The notes beneath the pieces were generated by a model. That model saw nothing but the letters and a program-made list of their open reading frames with translations. It was not told the origin of the DNA and made no database searches. A stretch of DNA of 64,000 bases from positions 1 to 64,000 of the forward strand of contig JAGNDO010000024.1 in assembly GCA_018003515.1 (NCBI GenBank), given 5' to 3'. Position 1 is the first letter of the stretch. The number at the start of each line of letters is the position of its first letter. Position numbers and translations under genes: made by a program. Source of the stretch: Caldilineaceae bacterium (GTDB lineage Bacteria > Chloroflexota > Anaerolineae > Caldilineales > Caldilineaceae). Below, piece by piece: positions 51,001-60,256 of the stretch.

Positions 51001-52503
51001 TCATACGCCGTAAATATCGGCAATCTTGCGCTTCAAATACCCTACATACGGAGCCGAATCGATCTCCCGGCCTGTGGCCCGCATCAGCAGTTCGTTGGCG
51101 GTGAACTTGGCCCCGTGGACGTGGATCTTCTCTCGCATCCAGGCCAGGGTGGTGTCGAACTTGCCCTGAGCGAATTCGTCTTCCAAGCTGGGGTGGGCCG
51201 CCTTGGCCGCCTCGTAGAGCTGCACGGAGATGATGTTGCCCAGGCTGTAGGTGGGGAAGTAGCCGATCAGCCCCACGCTCCAATGCACATCTTGCAGCAC
51301 GCCCTGGCCTACGGTGGAGGGGACGACGCCCAGATAGCTCTGCATGCGCTTGTCCCACTCTTCGGGCAGGTCGGCGATCTTGACCTTGCCTTCCAGGATA
51401 GCCTTTTCCAGCTCGAAGCGCAGCATGATGTGCAGGTTGTAGGTGACCTCGTCGGCCTCAATCCGGATCAGGCTGGGTTCGATCTTGTTGACGGCTCGAT
51501 AGAAGGTCTCGCTGGGCACGTTGCCGAGGTGGGGGAAGCTGGCCTGCACTTGGGGATAGGCCCAGGCCCAGAAGGGGCGGCTGCGGCCCACCAAATTTTC
51601 CCACAGACGGCTCTGGCTTTCGTGGATGCCCAGGGAGACGCCGCCGGCCAGGGGTGTCCCCTCCAAGGCCGGGGCGCTGCCCTGTTCGTATAGGGCATGG
51701 CCGCACTCGTGCAACATGCTGAAGAAGTTGGAGTTAAAGAATTTCGGGTCCACCGTGGTGGTGATGCGCACGTCATCCCGGCCAAAGTGGGTGCAATAGG
51801 GATGGGCCACTTGGTCCACCCGGCCCCGGTTCATGTCATAGCCAAATGCCTTGACCATCTTGGTGGCCAGGGCCAATTGGGTGTCGGGGTCGAAGTCGCC
51901 AGAGAGACAGCTCACATCCACCGGGCGGCCAGACTCCCGCACGGCCTGCACCAGCTTGACCGTCTCTTCCCGCAGAGGGGTGAAGATGGCCTCTACCTGG
52001 GCGGCCTTCATGCCCGGCTCGTAGTCGTCCAACAGGGCATCATAGATGTGATCCGTGTAGCCCACATAGCCCGCATACTCGGCGGTCATGCCGAAGATCT
52101 CTTCCAGATGGGGGGCGAACTTGGCGAAATCGTTGGTCTTCTTGGCCGTGGGCCAGATGCTATTGGAAATAGCCCGGGCCTTGGAAAAGCGGGCCACAAA
52201 CTCTCCAGGCACCTTGGTCTCCCGGTCATAGTCCCGGCGCACCTTGCGCAGGAGCGCGGCCGTGTCGCTGTCGTAGGGCTGTTCAGCGGCCCAAGGTTCC
52301 AGATCATCGATCAGCTTGCCCATGGCGGGATCGACGAAATGTTCATGGCTCAGGCGGCTCAGGGTGGACATCTGCTGGGCGCGGCCCTGGGCCCCGCCAG
52401 CGGGCATATTGGTGTCCTGATCCCAATTCATCAACGCCACCGCGGCGTGGAGATCCCGGACAACGGCCAGTCGGTCTTTCAGATCCTGCAATTGTGCGTC
52501 CAC
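51001..52503 (-). CDS. M32-family metallocarboxypeptidase (carboxypeptidase Taq)
   Basis: A 500-residue all-helical zinc carboxypeptidase. The zinc motif is HECGH in MLHECGHALYEQ near residue 260; SLGIHESQSRLWENLVGRS with its Glu-Ser pair follows, as in the Taq enzyme. The end contains IGYFPTYSLGNIISVQLYE and YLGVVPSTVGQGVLQDVHW, also standard. It trims amino acids from peptide C-termini in the cytoplasm. GTG at 52503 is chosen because AAAGGAA sits just upstream and the protein then has the family's usual length; an ATG 81 bp upstream is less likely. Confidence 0.93.
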   Translation of the reverse strand: MDAQLQDLKDRLAVVRDLHAAVALMNWDQDTNMPAGGAQGRAQQMSTLSRLSHEHFVDPAMGKLIDDLEPWAAEQPYDSDTAALLRKVRRDYDRETKVPGEFVARFSKARAISNSIWPTAKKTNDFAKFAPHLEEIFGMTAEYAGYVGYTDHIYDALLDDYEPGMKAAQVEAIFTPLREETVKLVQAVRESGRPVDVSCLSGDFDPDTQLALATKMVKAFGYDMNRGRVDQVAHPYCTHFGRDDVRITTTVDPKFFNSNFFSMLHECGHALYEQGSAPALEGTPLAGGVSLGIHESQSRLWENLVGRSRPFWAWAYPQVQASFPHLGNVPSETFYRAVNKIEPSLIRIEADEVTYNLHIMLRFELEKAILEGKVKIADLPEEWDKRMQSYLGVVPSTVGQGVLQDVHWSVGLIGYFPTYSLGNIISVQLYEAAKAAHPSLEDEFAQGKFDTTLAWMREKIHVHGAKFTANELLMRATGREIDSAPYVGYLKRKIADIYGV

Positions 52504-52696
52504 GGTCAATTCCTTTCCTGATTTTTCGGCAGAGAGTACGCGGTTTCCAAGGGGTGTAAACCGGTTTAAGGCGTAGGGGTTCATTTTAGCAGAGAGAGGG
52601 GGGATGTGCATAAAACCGGACGCTTACCCACGAATGATCTGGCTAAGACAAAACTGACAAGGCAACGCTGCCAGCCAACCCATCTGCAAACAGCAA

Positions 52697-52726
52697 GAGG
52701 CGGGTGTGGACATCCACACCCGCCTC
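52697..52726 (-). terminator. terminator after the lamin-tail protein gene
   Basis: GAGGCGGGTGTGGA pairs perfectly with TCCACACCCGCCTC (14 bp, 2-nt loop). On the minus strand TTGCTGTTT follows. It lies 30 bp after the stop of the lamin-tail gene. Confidence 0.85.
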
Positions 52727-52757
52727 GGTTAGCTTCTCAACCTGGCCCGAAGATGCG

Positions 52758-55700
52758 TCAGTTGGGATCAGTCCCCCGTTGGCTGGCCGACTGCCCGATG
52801 ATCTGATGTTTCTCGTCGGTCAGGTAGAGAATGATGAAGTTGCCCAAAGCCGTAGGCGGCTGCACAACCAGACCCAGATGGATCGGCTGGCCAGCGACAA
52901 TGGGGTCCGTATCCGTGATAAAGCGGATGCCGATGACATTGCCGCTGTCATCTACGATCTGCTCGATGCGCCAGCCGGGCGGGGCCTGCTGCCCTTGGGC
53001 GCTTTCCCAGGGTGGGTTCTGAACATCAAAGTAGATCTCTATATCGAAGATCTGTCCGCTCAAGTGGTCCGCCACCCCCACCTGAATATCCAGCGCGCCC
53101 GGCGATGATGGGGATTCGTGGAAGATGGACGAGATTCCGGTGATCACCGGGGGAATCTGCCGAGTGGGGGTGGCCGTCGGCGTCGGGCTTGGCGTTGGGC
53201 TTGGCGTTGGCGTGGCTGTGGGGGTCGGCGTGGGGGTCGCGGTCGGCGTCGGCGTGGCCGTGGGAGTAGCCGTGGGTGTCGGGGTCGCGGTGGGGGTCGC
53301 AGTCGGCGTGGCGGTCGGCGTGCGAGTCGGCGTGACGGTGGGCGTCCAGGTCGGTGTGCGAGTCGGCGTATGGGTAGGGGTGGAAATGGGTCGGGTTGGG
53401 GTCCCCGTCACCGTCGGCGTGGCGGTCGGCGTGCGAGTCGGCGTGGCGGTTGGCGTGGCGGTTGGCGTAACGGTGGGCGTCCAAGTCGGGGTACGAGTCG
53501 GCGTATGGGTGGGGGTGGGAATGGATCGGGTTGGGGTCGCCGTCGGCGTGGCAGTTGGCGTCCAGGTCGGTGTGGGAGTAGGGGTGGGCGTCAGCCGTCT
53601 GGTGGGGGTTGGGGTAGGTCCACACGGGCCGGGCTGATCATCCGCAGCCCGGTAGTTGCTGGTCTCGCTGCCATCCCGCCGTCCCAAGCTGTCCACGGTT
53701 TTACCGTTGAAATTGGCATCCTCCGCGCCATCAATGGCACCGCCATTGTCATTGTCCCGATCCAGTTCCTTACGCAGGCCGTCAAGATCCCAGTCGCTGC
53801 GCCGTGGACTGAAGTTGCCCAGGTTGTCAAAGACATAGCCCCGGATGTCCTGCTTATCCAACACGCAGTCGCCGTCCGTGTCCATATTGTTGACCAGGGT
53901 TTTGAAGCGGTTGGTCTCGTCAAAGTCCACAATACCGTCGCTGTCCGTATCCGTGGTCAGGGACGCTTCGTCTGTCCTGGGCGTGACCCCGGCCGCTGGC
54001 ACATGGTACTCGGTGATTGCCCAACTGTGGTACGAAATCCAGGATCCTGTGGCGGTCCACGGGTCCACCCGATGGGCGAACTGCCAGTTAAAGAAGAAGA
54101 GGTTGAACTCCCAGTAGCCGTCCAGGACTACGCTGTGACTGTCGTTGTTCTCCACAATCAACAGAGGACGGCTGGCATTGATCCAGCTCTGCACTTGGGT
54201 GAAGCTGGGTTTGCCCCGGCTGCATGCCCCGGCGGCGTTGTTCATCGCCCACCACATGACGTCTTTTGCCCCGCCTTGGGTACATTTGGCATTGGGCCAC
54301 AACCCGATGCCATGCCCCAGATCCCCCTCCGGCGCGCCGCCGCCATTGGCATAAAAGGAGATGCGATCCTGGCTGAGGCTTGCCCCGTTATAGGCCGCGA
54401 TCATGGAGATGGAGGCCCGGGTGCAATACCAGTCGTCGTGGGGTTCCCCGCGCACGGCCAGGGCATTGCCGGCGGTGAAGTCGCCGTCGGTCTCGTGGGG
54501 CCGGTCCCAGGCGTGGATGCCGGTCTCGGCGTGGCCGTCCAGGCAGAGCATGAGCGTGTCCTTATGCTGAAGCTGGGGCGTCACGCCTAGCAGCCGGTAG
54601 GCGTCGGGGTGGAGCAGTTGGGCCATGTCGGGCACGGGTGGAGAAAGCAGGATCACCTGATGGGTGGCCGACCACGCGCTTTGGCTGCCGTCCGCCTGGT
54701 GGGCGCGCACCCGGAAGTTGACGGTTCGGGTCGCCTCCAGGGTCGTGGTCAAGGGGATGGTGGCCAGGGTATCCGCCGTCATGACCCGTGTGATGGGCAG
54801 GGTGAAGGCGGGGTCGGTGGCCAGCTCCAACTCGTACAGGTCGGCGTTGGGCAGGTTGGACCAGCCGAAGGTCACATCTCCGTCCAGGATGACGCTGTCA
54901 TTCATGGGCGTGCGGAAGTAGGGGGCGGGTGCGCCGTTGGGTGCGCCGGGGGAAACCTCTTCGGGGCGATAGAGGGTCCAGCCATCCGGTCGGCGATCTC
55001 GGGCGTCGGGATAGCGTCCCAGGGAGCCATTGGGGGCCAGCACATCGGCACCGGGGATCTGCTCCGTCGGTGCCACCATGGTATCCAGGGGCCAAAGCCC
55101 GGCTTCGATCCCCAAGCTGTCCGCCGGGGGGATGGCCCCATAGGCAACATAGTCCATCAAGGTGGCGGCTGTGTGGGTGCTGCCGTTGAAGAGGAACAGC
55201 TCATCCGTCGGCCCCAGGATGTTGACGGACGCGGCGGGGCTGTGCAGGGTAGCCACCCCATCGCTGAAGTCATATTCGTTGGCCGACTCCCCCTTGCCAT
55301 CAAAGTAGACAACCAGATAGGCCCCCGGCGGCACCGCGGGCAGGGTGGTGGGGAAGGTGAAAGATCCCCCGGAGGCCGCCGCAATCTGCCACCCGGCCAC
55401 ATCTACATGCAGGGGTCCCGGCGCGCTCACCGGCGAAGAGCGGGGCGTCCCCGACCGGCTGTCTCCTGCTGGGGATGGCCGCAAGATCATGGGCAGAAAG
55501 AGATCCTGGGAGACGTTGACCAACTCGATCCATTGGGTCGCCCCGTCTGTTTGGGCGGGCATGATCTCGTTGAAGGCCAGCCCCAGGCGCACATCTTCGC
55601 TGACCAAGCTGGGGGATGGTGCCGCATTCCTGGTCGCCGCATCGACCGAGGAGGGCAGCAGGTCCGTTTTTGGGAAAATGGCCAGAACAAACAGCAGCCC

Positions 55701-55799
55701 CAGACAGATCCCCGCGATGATCAAAGTGAGCAGAAAGGCTGCTCGCCGAGTGGATAGACGACGATCGGACAAAAGATTGGACAAAAGATAGTCAGACAT
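52758..55799 (-). CDS. large secreted lamin-tail-domain protein with C39-like, Ca-binding and cohesin-like modules
   Basis: A 1013-residue exported protein. A basic start and hydrophobic segment (about 18-45) export it. A lamin-tail domain runs from about 68 to 205 ([33 protein letters not shown]); it is split by a stretch containing LFLPMILR at about 98-106. A papain-like C39_2-type domain follows at about 420-615 ([30 protein letters not shown]). Next are calcium-loop repeats ([24 protein letters not shown]) to about 715, and a long Thr-Pro linker at about 735-880. A cohesin-like end follows ([14 protein letters not shown]). GGAGGAACC precedes the ATG. A role at the cell surface is inferred. 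Confidence 0.85.
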   Translation of the reverse strand: MSDYLLSNLLSDRRLSTRRAAFLLTLIIAGICLGLLFVLAIFPKTDLLPSSVDAATRNAAPSPSLVSEDVRLGLAFNEIMPAQTDGATQWIELVNVSQDLFLPMILRPSPAGDSRSGTPRSSPVSAPGPLHVDVAGWQIAAASGGSFTFPTTLPAVPPGAYLVVYFDGKGESANEYDFSDGVATLHSPAASVNILGPTDELFLFNGSTHTAATLMDYVAYGAIPPADSLGIEAGLWPLDTMVAPTEQIPGADVLAPNGSLGRYPDARDRRPDGWTLYRPEEVSPGAPNGAPAPYFRTPMNDSVILDGDVTFGWSNLPNADLYELELATDPAFTLPITRVMTADTLATIPLTTTLEATRTVNFRVRAHQADGSQSAWSATHQVILLSPPVPDMAQLLHPDAYRLLGVTPQLQHKDTLMLCLDGHAETGIHAWDRPHETDGDFTAGNALAVRGEPHDDWYCTRASISMIAAYNGASLSQDRISFYANGGGAPEGDLGHGIGLWPNAKCTQGGAKDVMWWAMNNAAGACSRGKPSFTQVQSWINASRPLLIVENNDSHSVVLDGYWEFNLFFFNWQFAHRVDPWTATGSWISYHSWAITEYHVPAAGVTPRTDEASLTTDTDSDGIVDFDETNRFKTLVNNMDTDGDCVLDKQDIRGYVFDNLGNFSPRRSDWDLDGLRKELDRDNDNGGAIDGAEDANFNGKTVDSLGRRDGSETSNYRAADDQPGPCGPTPTPTRRLTPTPTPTPTWTPTATPTATPTRSIPTPTHTPTRTPTWTPTVTPTATPTATPTRTPTATPTVTGTPTRPISTPTHTPTRTPTWTPTVTPTRTPTATPTATPTATPTPTATPTATPTPTATPTPTPTATPTPSPTPSPTPTATPTRQIPPVITGISSIFHESPSSPGALDIQVGVADHLSGQIFDIEIYFDVQNPPWESAQGQQAPPGWRIEQIVDDSGNVIGIRFITDTDPIVAGQPIHLGLVVQPPTALGNFIILYLTDEKHQIIGQSASQRGTDPN
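53155..53600 (-). repeat. Thr-Pro-encoding low-complexity tract
   Basis: About 445 bp made of ACGCCGACC-like codon runs encode about 150 residues of TPT/TPTATPT linker in the lamin-tail protein, with longer units ([16 protein letters not shown]) repeated about three times. Likely variable in length between strains. Confidence 0.85.
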
Positions 55800-56257
55800 G
55801 ATCGGTGGTTCCTCCCTCCAAATGAACATGACCATGGATCGGGAAGTGACCGGCGCTCAAGGCAGGCATTTATGAAGGTAGACGCCGTGGGAAAGCTGTT
55901 CCCGGCATGGTACACACGCGAAAGCAGGGTATATTTCAGAAAAATGCACAACCGTGGACAACAAATCAGCAGACGGGGGAAGATGGCTGCACAACAGACC
56001 AAAAAGACAACATGGCCCGAATGAACAACTTCACCAGGAGCGGAAGAGCGAGAGGGGGTTGAGGCGATGGTTTACCAACAAGCAAGCAATGGGGCAAGCA
56101 ATGGGGAGGATATCGAACCGACAGGAAAAATACATGTCAACCACTATAGCACACGAAAAACCATTTGTCCACACGTTTTTTTGCCGCAAGTTATGCAAAG
56201 TTGAGGTCGCCTCTGATCGAGTTTGACGCCACACCCAACCGATGTCAGAATGGACCC
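55800..56257. other. long AT-richer intergenic region
   Basis: About 460 bp between the divergent lamin-tail gene and queG. No gene, RNA or repeat is clear. Two TTGTCCAC sequences (near 55954 and 56166) resemble DnaA boxes with a mismatch but no cluster exists. TTGACA occurs at 56138-56133 on the minus strand without a good -10. It must hold both promoters. Confidence 0.4.
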
Positions 56258-57547
56258 ATGCATGACCACACGCTCACCCACGCTGTCAAAACTGAAGCCC
56301 GTCGCCTGGGCTTTGATCTATGCCGGATCACCCCCATCACCCCGGATCAGGCCGCGCCCCACGCCGACTTTTTTGAAGAGTGGATCGGCTTGGGCCGGGC
56401 CGGGGAGATGGGGTATTTGGTCAAGCATGGGGAAAAACGCCGATTTCCAGCCCAGTTGGCGGATGACGGTGACGGCTTTCGCTCCATGATCGTCCTGGGC
56501 GTGGACTATCACCGCTTCGATTTGCCGCCGGAAATCCTCAACGACCCCAGCCGGGGCATCATCGCCCGCTATGCGTGGGGGGACGACTATCACGAGATCA
56601 TCCGCCCCCTTCTTTTTGAATTGGACGCGGCCATCCGCAAGATCAGCGGACGCTCGGCCCACGGAAAAGGACTGGTGGACACCGGCCCCGTCCTGGAGCG
56701 GGACTGGGCCATGCAGGCCGGGCTGGGCTTCACGGGCAAGAATTGCTGCACCATCCACCCGGTTTCCGGCAGTTGGATGATTCTGGCCACCCTCCTCGTC
56801 CCCGAAAAGTTGGCCCCGGACCCCGCACCCCTCCCCACCCAGGAGGTCGTCTTCGCCCCCAAGGTCGTCGCCGCCGGCCTGCCGCCCAAGACCAATCTAG
56901 GCTCTTGGCAACTCCCCAATCCCCAATCCCCAATCCCCAATCCCCAATCCACCTGCGGCACCTGCACCCGCTGCCTCACCGCCTGCCCCACGGACGCCTT
57001 TGTCGGCCCCCTGCACCTGGACCCGGCCCGCTGCATCTCGTATTGGACCATCGAAGCCCGTTCGCCCATCCCCCGGAAACTGCGCCCGCTCTTCGGCAAC
57101 CGCATCTTCGGCTGCGACATCTGCCAAGAGGTCTGCCCGTGGAATCAGCGACTGGGCGAGCGCACGCCGCTCTTGGCCGGTCTGCGCGCCCAGGATGCGC
57201 GGGTGGCTCCCTTTTTGTTGGAGGGCTTCGCGCCCGACAATCCGTATTGGCTGGACCAGGGGGCGTTCAGCACCCACTTCCGCCGCTCGCCCATCAAACG
57301 GGCCAAGCGGGCGGGGATGCTGCGCAATGTGTGTGTGGCCCTGGGCAATTGGGGAGATGTGGCGGCCATCCCGGCGTTGTCCGCGGCCCTGGCGGACCCA
57401 GACTCGTTGGCCCGCATCCACGCCGCCTGGGGACTGGACCAAATCATGGTCAAACAAAACGACGAACGGGTCGCCACCATCCTGCGGGATGCCCTGGCCG
57501 GGGAAATCGACGAGGGCGTGGCGGCAGAAATCCGCTTGGCGCTTTGA
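56258..57547 (+). CDS. queG: epoxyqueuosine reductase with repeat-derived insertion
   Basis: A 429-residue cobalamin-dependent enzyme that completes queuosine in tRNA. It has the DUF1730 N-terminal domain (GRAGEMGYLVKHGEKR), the B12 site region GLGFTGKNCCTIHPVSGSW, two [4Fe-4S] motifs CGTCTRCLTACP and CDICQEVCPWN, and a HEAT-like end (VALGNWGDVAAIPALSAAL). Residues 220-231 ([12 protein letters not shown]) come from five CCCCAAT words placed directly before the first cluster motif; usual QueG proteins have a short DLPL-type linker there. ATG at 56258 is used; no strong ribosome-binding site is visible. Confidence 0.93.
   Translation: MHDHTLTHAVKTEARRLGFDLCRITPITPDQAAPHADFFEEWIGLGRAGEMGYLVKHGEKRRFPAQLADDGDGFRSMIVLGVDYHRFDLPPEILNDPSRGIIARYAWGDDYHEIIRPLLFELDAAIRKISGRSAHGKGLVDTGPVLERDWAMQAGLGFTGKNCCTIHPVSGSWMILATLLVPEKLAPDPAPLPTQEVVFAPKVVAAGLPPKTNLGSWQLPNPQSPIPNPQSTCGTCTRCLTACPTDAFVGPLHLDPARCISYWTIEARSPIPRKLRPLFGNRIFGCDICQEVCPWNQRLGERTPLLAGLRAQDARVAPFLLEGFAPDNPYWLDQGAFSTHFRRSPIKRAKRAGMLRNVCVALGNWGDVAAIPALSAALADPDSLARIHAAWGLDQIMVKQNDERVATILRDALAGEIDEGVAAEIRLAL
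56914..56948. repeat. CCCCAAT heptamer (GGGGATT complement-type) repeat inside queG
   Basis: Five perfect head-to-tail copies of CCCCAAT, 35 bp. Read in frame they give Pro-Asn-Pro-Gln-Ser units. Confidence 0.95.
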
Positions 57548-57608
57548 CAGTCCCGGCCCCCCGTGCTAGACTTTCCCCATTCCAATGATGGCACAGAGAA
57601 AGCGACGA

Positions 57609-57638
57609 AGCTCTCCAAGATGGAGGGCTTTTTTTGTT
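57609..57638 (+). terminator. intrinsic terminator after queG
   Basis: AAGCTCTCCA pairs with TGGAGGGCTT (one G-T position), AGA loop, followed by TTTTTTT. Confidence 0.85.
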
Positions 57639-57648
57639 AAGGATATTC

Positions 57649-57747
57649 AAAATAGGCCACGGATTGGACGGATGAGACGGATTTTTACGGATCAAAAAAA
57701 GATCCGTTTTGATCTGTCCAATCCGTTTGATCTGTGTTCCATTTTTT
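57649..57747. repeat. ATCCGTT-word repeat hairpin
   Basis: 57649-57693 and 57701-57747 are inverted and largely complementary, with words GGATTTTTACGG, ATCCGTTT and ATCTGT. It belongs to the same family as 13322-13431 and lies between the queG terminator and the argC ribosome-binding site. Confidence 0.88.
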
Positions 57748-57766
57748 ATCTTCAAAGGAGAGGGAC

Positions 57767-58807
57767 ATGAACAAAATCTATCGGGCCGGGATTGCTGGGG
57801 CCAGTGGCTACACGGGCTTTGAGTTGATCCAGCTGATCCACCGCCATCCCCAGTTGGAGGTCGGCTGGATCACCAGCGAGAGCAATGCGGGCGGCACGTT
57901 TGCCGATGTCTACCCCGCGCCGTGGGACTATCCTTTCATTCCCCTGGCCGAGGCCATGGCGCGGACGGATGAGGTGGATGTGGTCTTTTTGTGCCTGCCC
58001 CATGCCGCGTCCATCGAGCCGGTGCGGGCTTTTGTGGGGGCCGGGGTGCAGGTGATCGACCTCAGCGCCGACTTCCGCATTTTGGACCCGGCGGAGTACG
58101 AGCGCTGGTACGGCGTCCCCCACACTGCGCCGGATCTGCTGCCCCAGGCGGTCTATGGATTGTGCGAGATTTATCGGGACGAGATCCGGGGGGCGCAGTT
58201 GATCGCCAACCCCGGCTGCTATCCGACCAGCGTCAATTTGGGGCTGTATCCCCTGGCCAAGGCGGGCTGGCTGGACGGGCGTATCATCGTGGACAGCAAG
58301 AGCGGGGTGAGCGGGGCCGGGCGCAAGGCCAAGCTGGTCTACAATTTTGTGGAGGCCAACGAAAACCTGACCCCGTACAGCATCGGCTACCGCCACCGCC
58401 ACATCGCCGAGATGGAGCGGGTGCTCAACGGCGCGGGGGATGGGCACGACTACCGCTTCACCTTTTCGCCCCATCTGCTGCCGGTGAACCGGGGCATCCT
58501 CAGCACCATGTATATCTCCGTACCCCCCGGCGTCACCCAGGCGGAGGTGCGGGCCGCCTATGCCGCGCAGTATGCGGGTGAACCCTTCATCCACCTGCTG
58601 CCAGAGGGCCAGACCGCCACCCTGCGCCACGTCACCCACACCAACCGCTGCGCCATCGCCCTCACCCCCGCGGACCCCCGCCAGCCCGATGGCCCGGACT
58701 ACATCGTCACGGCGACGATTGATAATCTGATCAAGGGCGCCAGCGGTCAGGCGGTGCAGAATTTCAACATCAGCAATGGGCTGGGGGAGACGTTGGGGTT
58801 GGTGTAG
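57767..58807 (+). CDS. argC: N-acetyl-gamma-glutamyl-phosphate reductase
   Basis: A 346-residue arginine biosynthesis enzyme that makes N-acetylglutamate semialdehyde using NADPH. It has IAGASGYTGFELIQLI (cofactor loop), VVFLCLPHAAS, and the catalytic Cys in NPGCYPTSVNLGLYPL. KSGVSGAGRKAKL and HTNRCAIAL complete the pattern. AAAGGAGAGGG precedes the ATG. No other arg gene is adjacent. It ends at a short GTTGATT tract and a strong terminator. Confidence 0.96.
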   Translation: MNKIYRAGIAGASGYTGFELIQLIHRHPQLEVGWITSESNAGGTFADVYPAPWDYPFIPLAEAMARTDEVDVVFLCLPHAASIEPVRAFVGAGVQVIDLSADFRILDPAEYERWYGVPHTAPDLLPQAVYGLCEIYRDEIRGAQLIANPGCYPTSVNLGLYPLAKAGWLDGRIIVDSKSGVSGAGRKAKLVYNFVEANENLTPYSIGYRHRHIAEMERVLNGAGDGHDYRFTFSPHLLPVNRGILSTMYISVPPGVTQAEVRAAYAAQYAGEPFIHLLPEGQTATLRHVTHTNRCAIALTPADPRQPDGPDYIVTATIDNLIKGASGQAVQNFNISNGLGETLGLV

Positions 58808-58835
58808 TTTGTTGATATGTTGATTGGTTGATTTG
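58808..58835. repeat. GTTGATT-word tract
   Basis: Three GTTGAT words (GTTGATATGTTGATTGGTTG) start at the argC stop codon. No second arm is seen. Confidence 0.7.
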
Positions 58836-58844
58836 GCAGACGTG

Positions 58845-58881
58845 AAAAGGCCGGGGATCCAACTGGATCCCCGGCCTTTTT
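58845..58881. terminator. intrinsic terminator
   Basis: AAAAGGCCGGGGATCC (58845-58860) pairs exactly with 58865-58880 around an AACT loop, followed by T-rich sequence. It separates argC from the convergent ATPase gene. Confidence 0.93.
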
Positions 58882-58923
58882 GGTTTTCTGATTCACTGTG
58901 TTAACGCCACCCAATCATCAAGC

Positions 58924-60054
58924 TCACAGCAGAAATCGCCAATAATTGGAGCGATCGATCCGCTGAACCACTGTCCCAGGATAAGCGCTCAGGAATTTTT
59001 CTGGCACTTTCATTTTTGCATCGGGACTCCACTTGCATTCGTAACCAGAGAGAATCCCGTCTTCTTCCTCGATGTAGTCAATCTCTTTTTGGTCGTAGGT
59101 GCGCCAGAAATAACGGTTAATGTAGCGTCTGTTGTTTTTGGCATACTTAAGTCGCTCCACAATACAGAAATTCTCCCAGAGAAATCCCACATCATTACGC
59201 AAAACGAGCGGCTGGAATGCTTCGATAAGCGCATTGCGCACGCCAACATCGTAGAAATAGATCTTCTGAGATTTGGTAATCTCCTTGCGTAGGTTTTTGC
59301 TATACGCACCAAGCCGAAACAGGATAAAATTCTGTTCAAGCACGTCGATATAGTTGATGATGGTTTTTCTGTCGACTTGGAGCGCATTGGCCAGACCTGT
59401 ATACGAGACTTCATTGCCCAACTGCAAGGCCAACATGCGCACTAAATCAAAAAGAACCGTTTCCTTTTTGATGCCGCTAAAAGCCAGCACATCTTTGAAG
59501 AGATAGTTCGAGACGAGCTCTTCCAACAGTTCTCTGGCGTAGGCTTCGTCGGCATAGACAATGTCGGGGAACGACCCAAACCGGAGCAGATGTTGCAAGC
59601 GTGGTTCGATAACGCTAAACCCTTGGTTACCCGCAATCTCCTGGATGGAAAGGGGATACAACTCAAATGAGGTAACTCTGCCTGTAAGCGGTTCGCCAAC
59701 CGCATTGGCCAGCCGGAATGAAGATGACCCGGTAGCGATAATCTGCAACTCTGGGTAGGTATCGACCAGGATTTTGAGTATTTGGCCGATGTCGGGGATG
59801 TTCTGCGCTTCATCGAGCACAACCAGATCGTTGTCGCCCAGGTAATAGCGCAACACCTCTGCTTCCTGTACGCCCAACCCCTGCTGCACCGATCGCAAGT
59901 CGCAATTGAGGTATCGTGTTCGTTTGTCTTTGTGGTTCTCCAGAATTTTCTGGACGAGGGTTGTCTTGCCCACGCGCCGAGCACCAAAGAGAGTGATCAC
60001 CCGTCCGCGGAAGAGGCGTTCTTCGATTCGTTGTTCAAGTAGGCGAGGTATCAT
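58924..60054 (-). CDS. AAA ATPase with DUF4143 domain
   Basis: A 376-residue protein of the widespread AAA_14-DUF4143 group. Walker A is FGARRVGKTTLV near residue 24; Walker B is LVVLDEAQNIPDIG; sensor-1-like IATGSSSFRL follows. The second half (FWENFCIVERLKY, FWRTYDQKEIDYI, GYECKW) is the DUF4143 nuclease-like module. Function unknown; these genes move often between genomes. Its codons and overall composition are visibly richer in A and T than its neighbours, which supports recent acquisition. A palindrome-rich AT stretch lies upstream. Confidence 0.92.
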   Translation of the reverse strand: MIPRLLEQRIEERLFRGRVITLFGARRVGKTTLVQKILENHKDKRTRYLNCDLRSVQQGLGVQEAEVLRYYLGDNDLVVLDEAQNIPDIGQILKILVDTYPELQIIATGSSSFRLANAVGEPLTGRVTSFELYPLSIQEIAGNQGFSVIEPRLQHLLRFGSFPDIVYADEAYARELLEELVSNYLFKDVLAFSGIKKETVLFDLVRMLALQLGNEVSYTGLANALQVDRKTIINYIDVLEQNFILFRLGAYSKNLRKEITKSQKIYFYDVGVRNALIEAFQPLVLRNDVGFLWENFCIVERLKYAKNNRRYINRYFWRTYDQKEIDYIEEEDGILSGYECKWSPDAKMKVPEKFLSAYPGTVVQRIDRSNYWRFLL

Positions 60055-60256
60055 AGGGGTGGGCCTTCAATCGGTAGTTGTATCATTTTTTGGCGATCAA
60101 AATGAATTCCCATTTTTAATAGAAAATTTGGGAATGCGATTCCCTATTTTACTGAACATTATAGGATTTCACAACAATTGGAAAGAAGGGTATCCAGGGT
60201 GGGCGGAGAAGGTTATGCGGGAAAGAGGTCTTTTGGGTGGATAATCTGAAGATGGT

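Noticed and set aside
53125-53637. Plus-strand frame coding for Val-Gly repeats
   Set aside because: It is the complement of the Thr-Pro linker of the lamin-tail protein, not a gene.
55942-56175. Origin of replication suggested by DnaA-box-like TTGTCCAC sequences in an AT-richer gap
   Set aside because: Only two imperfect boxes far apart, with no dnaA, dnaN or gyrB nearby.
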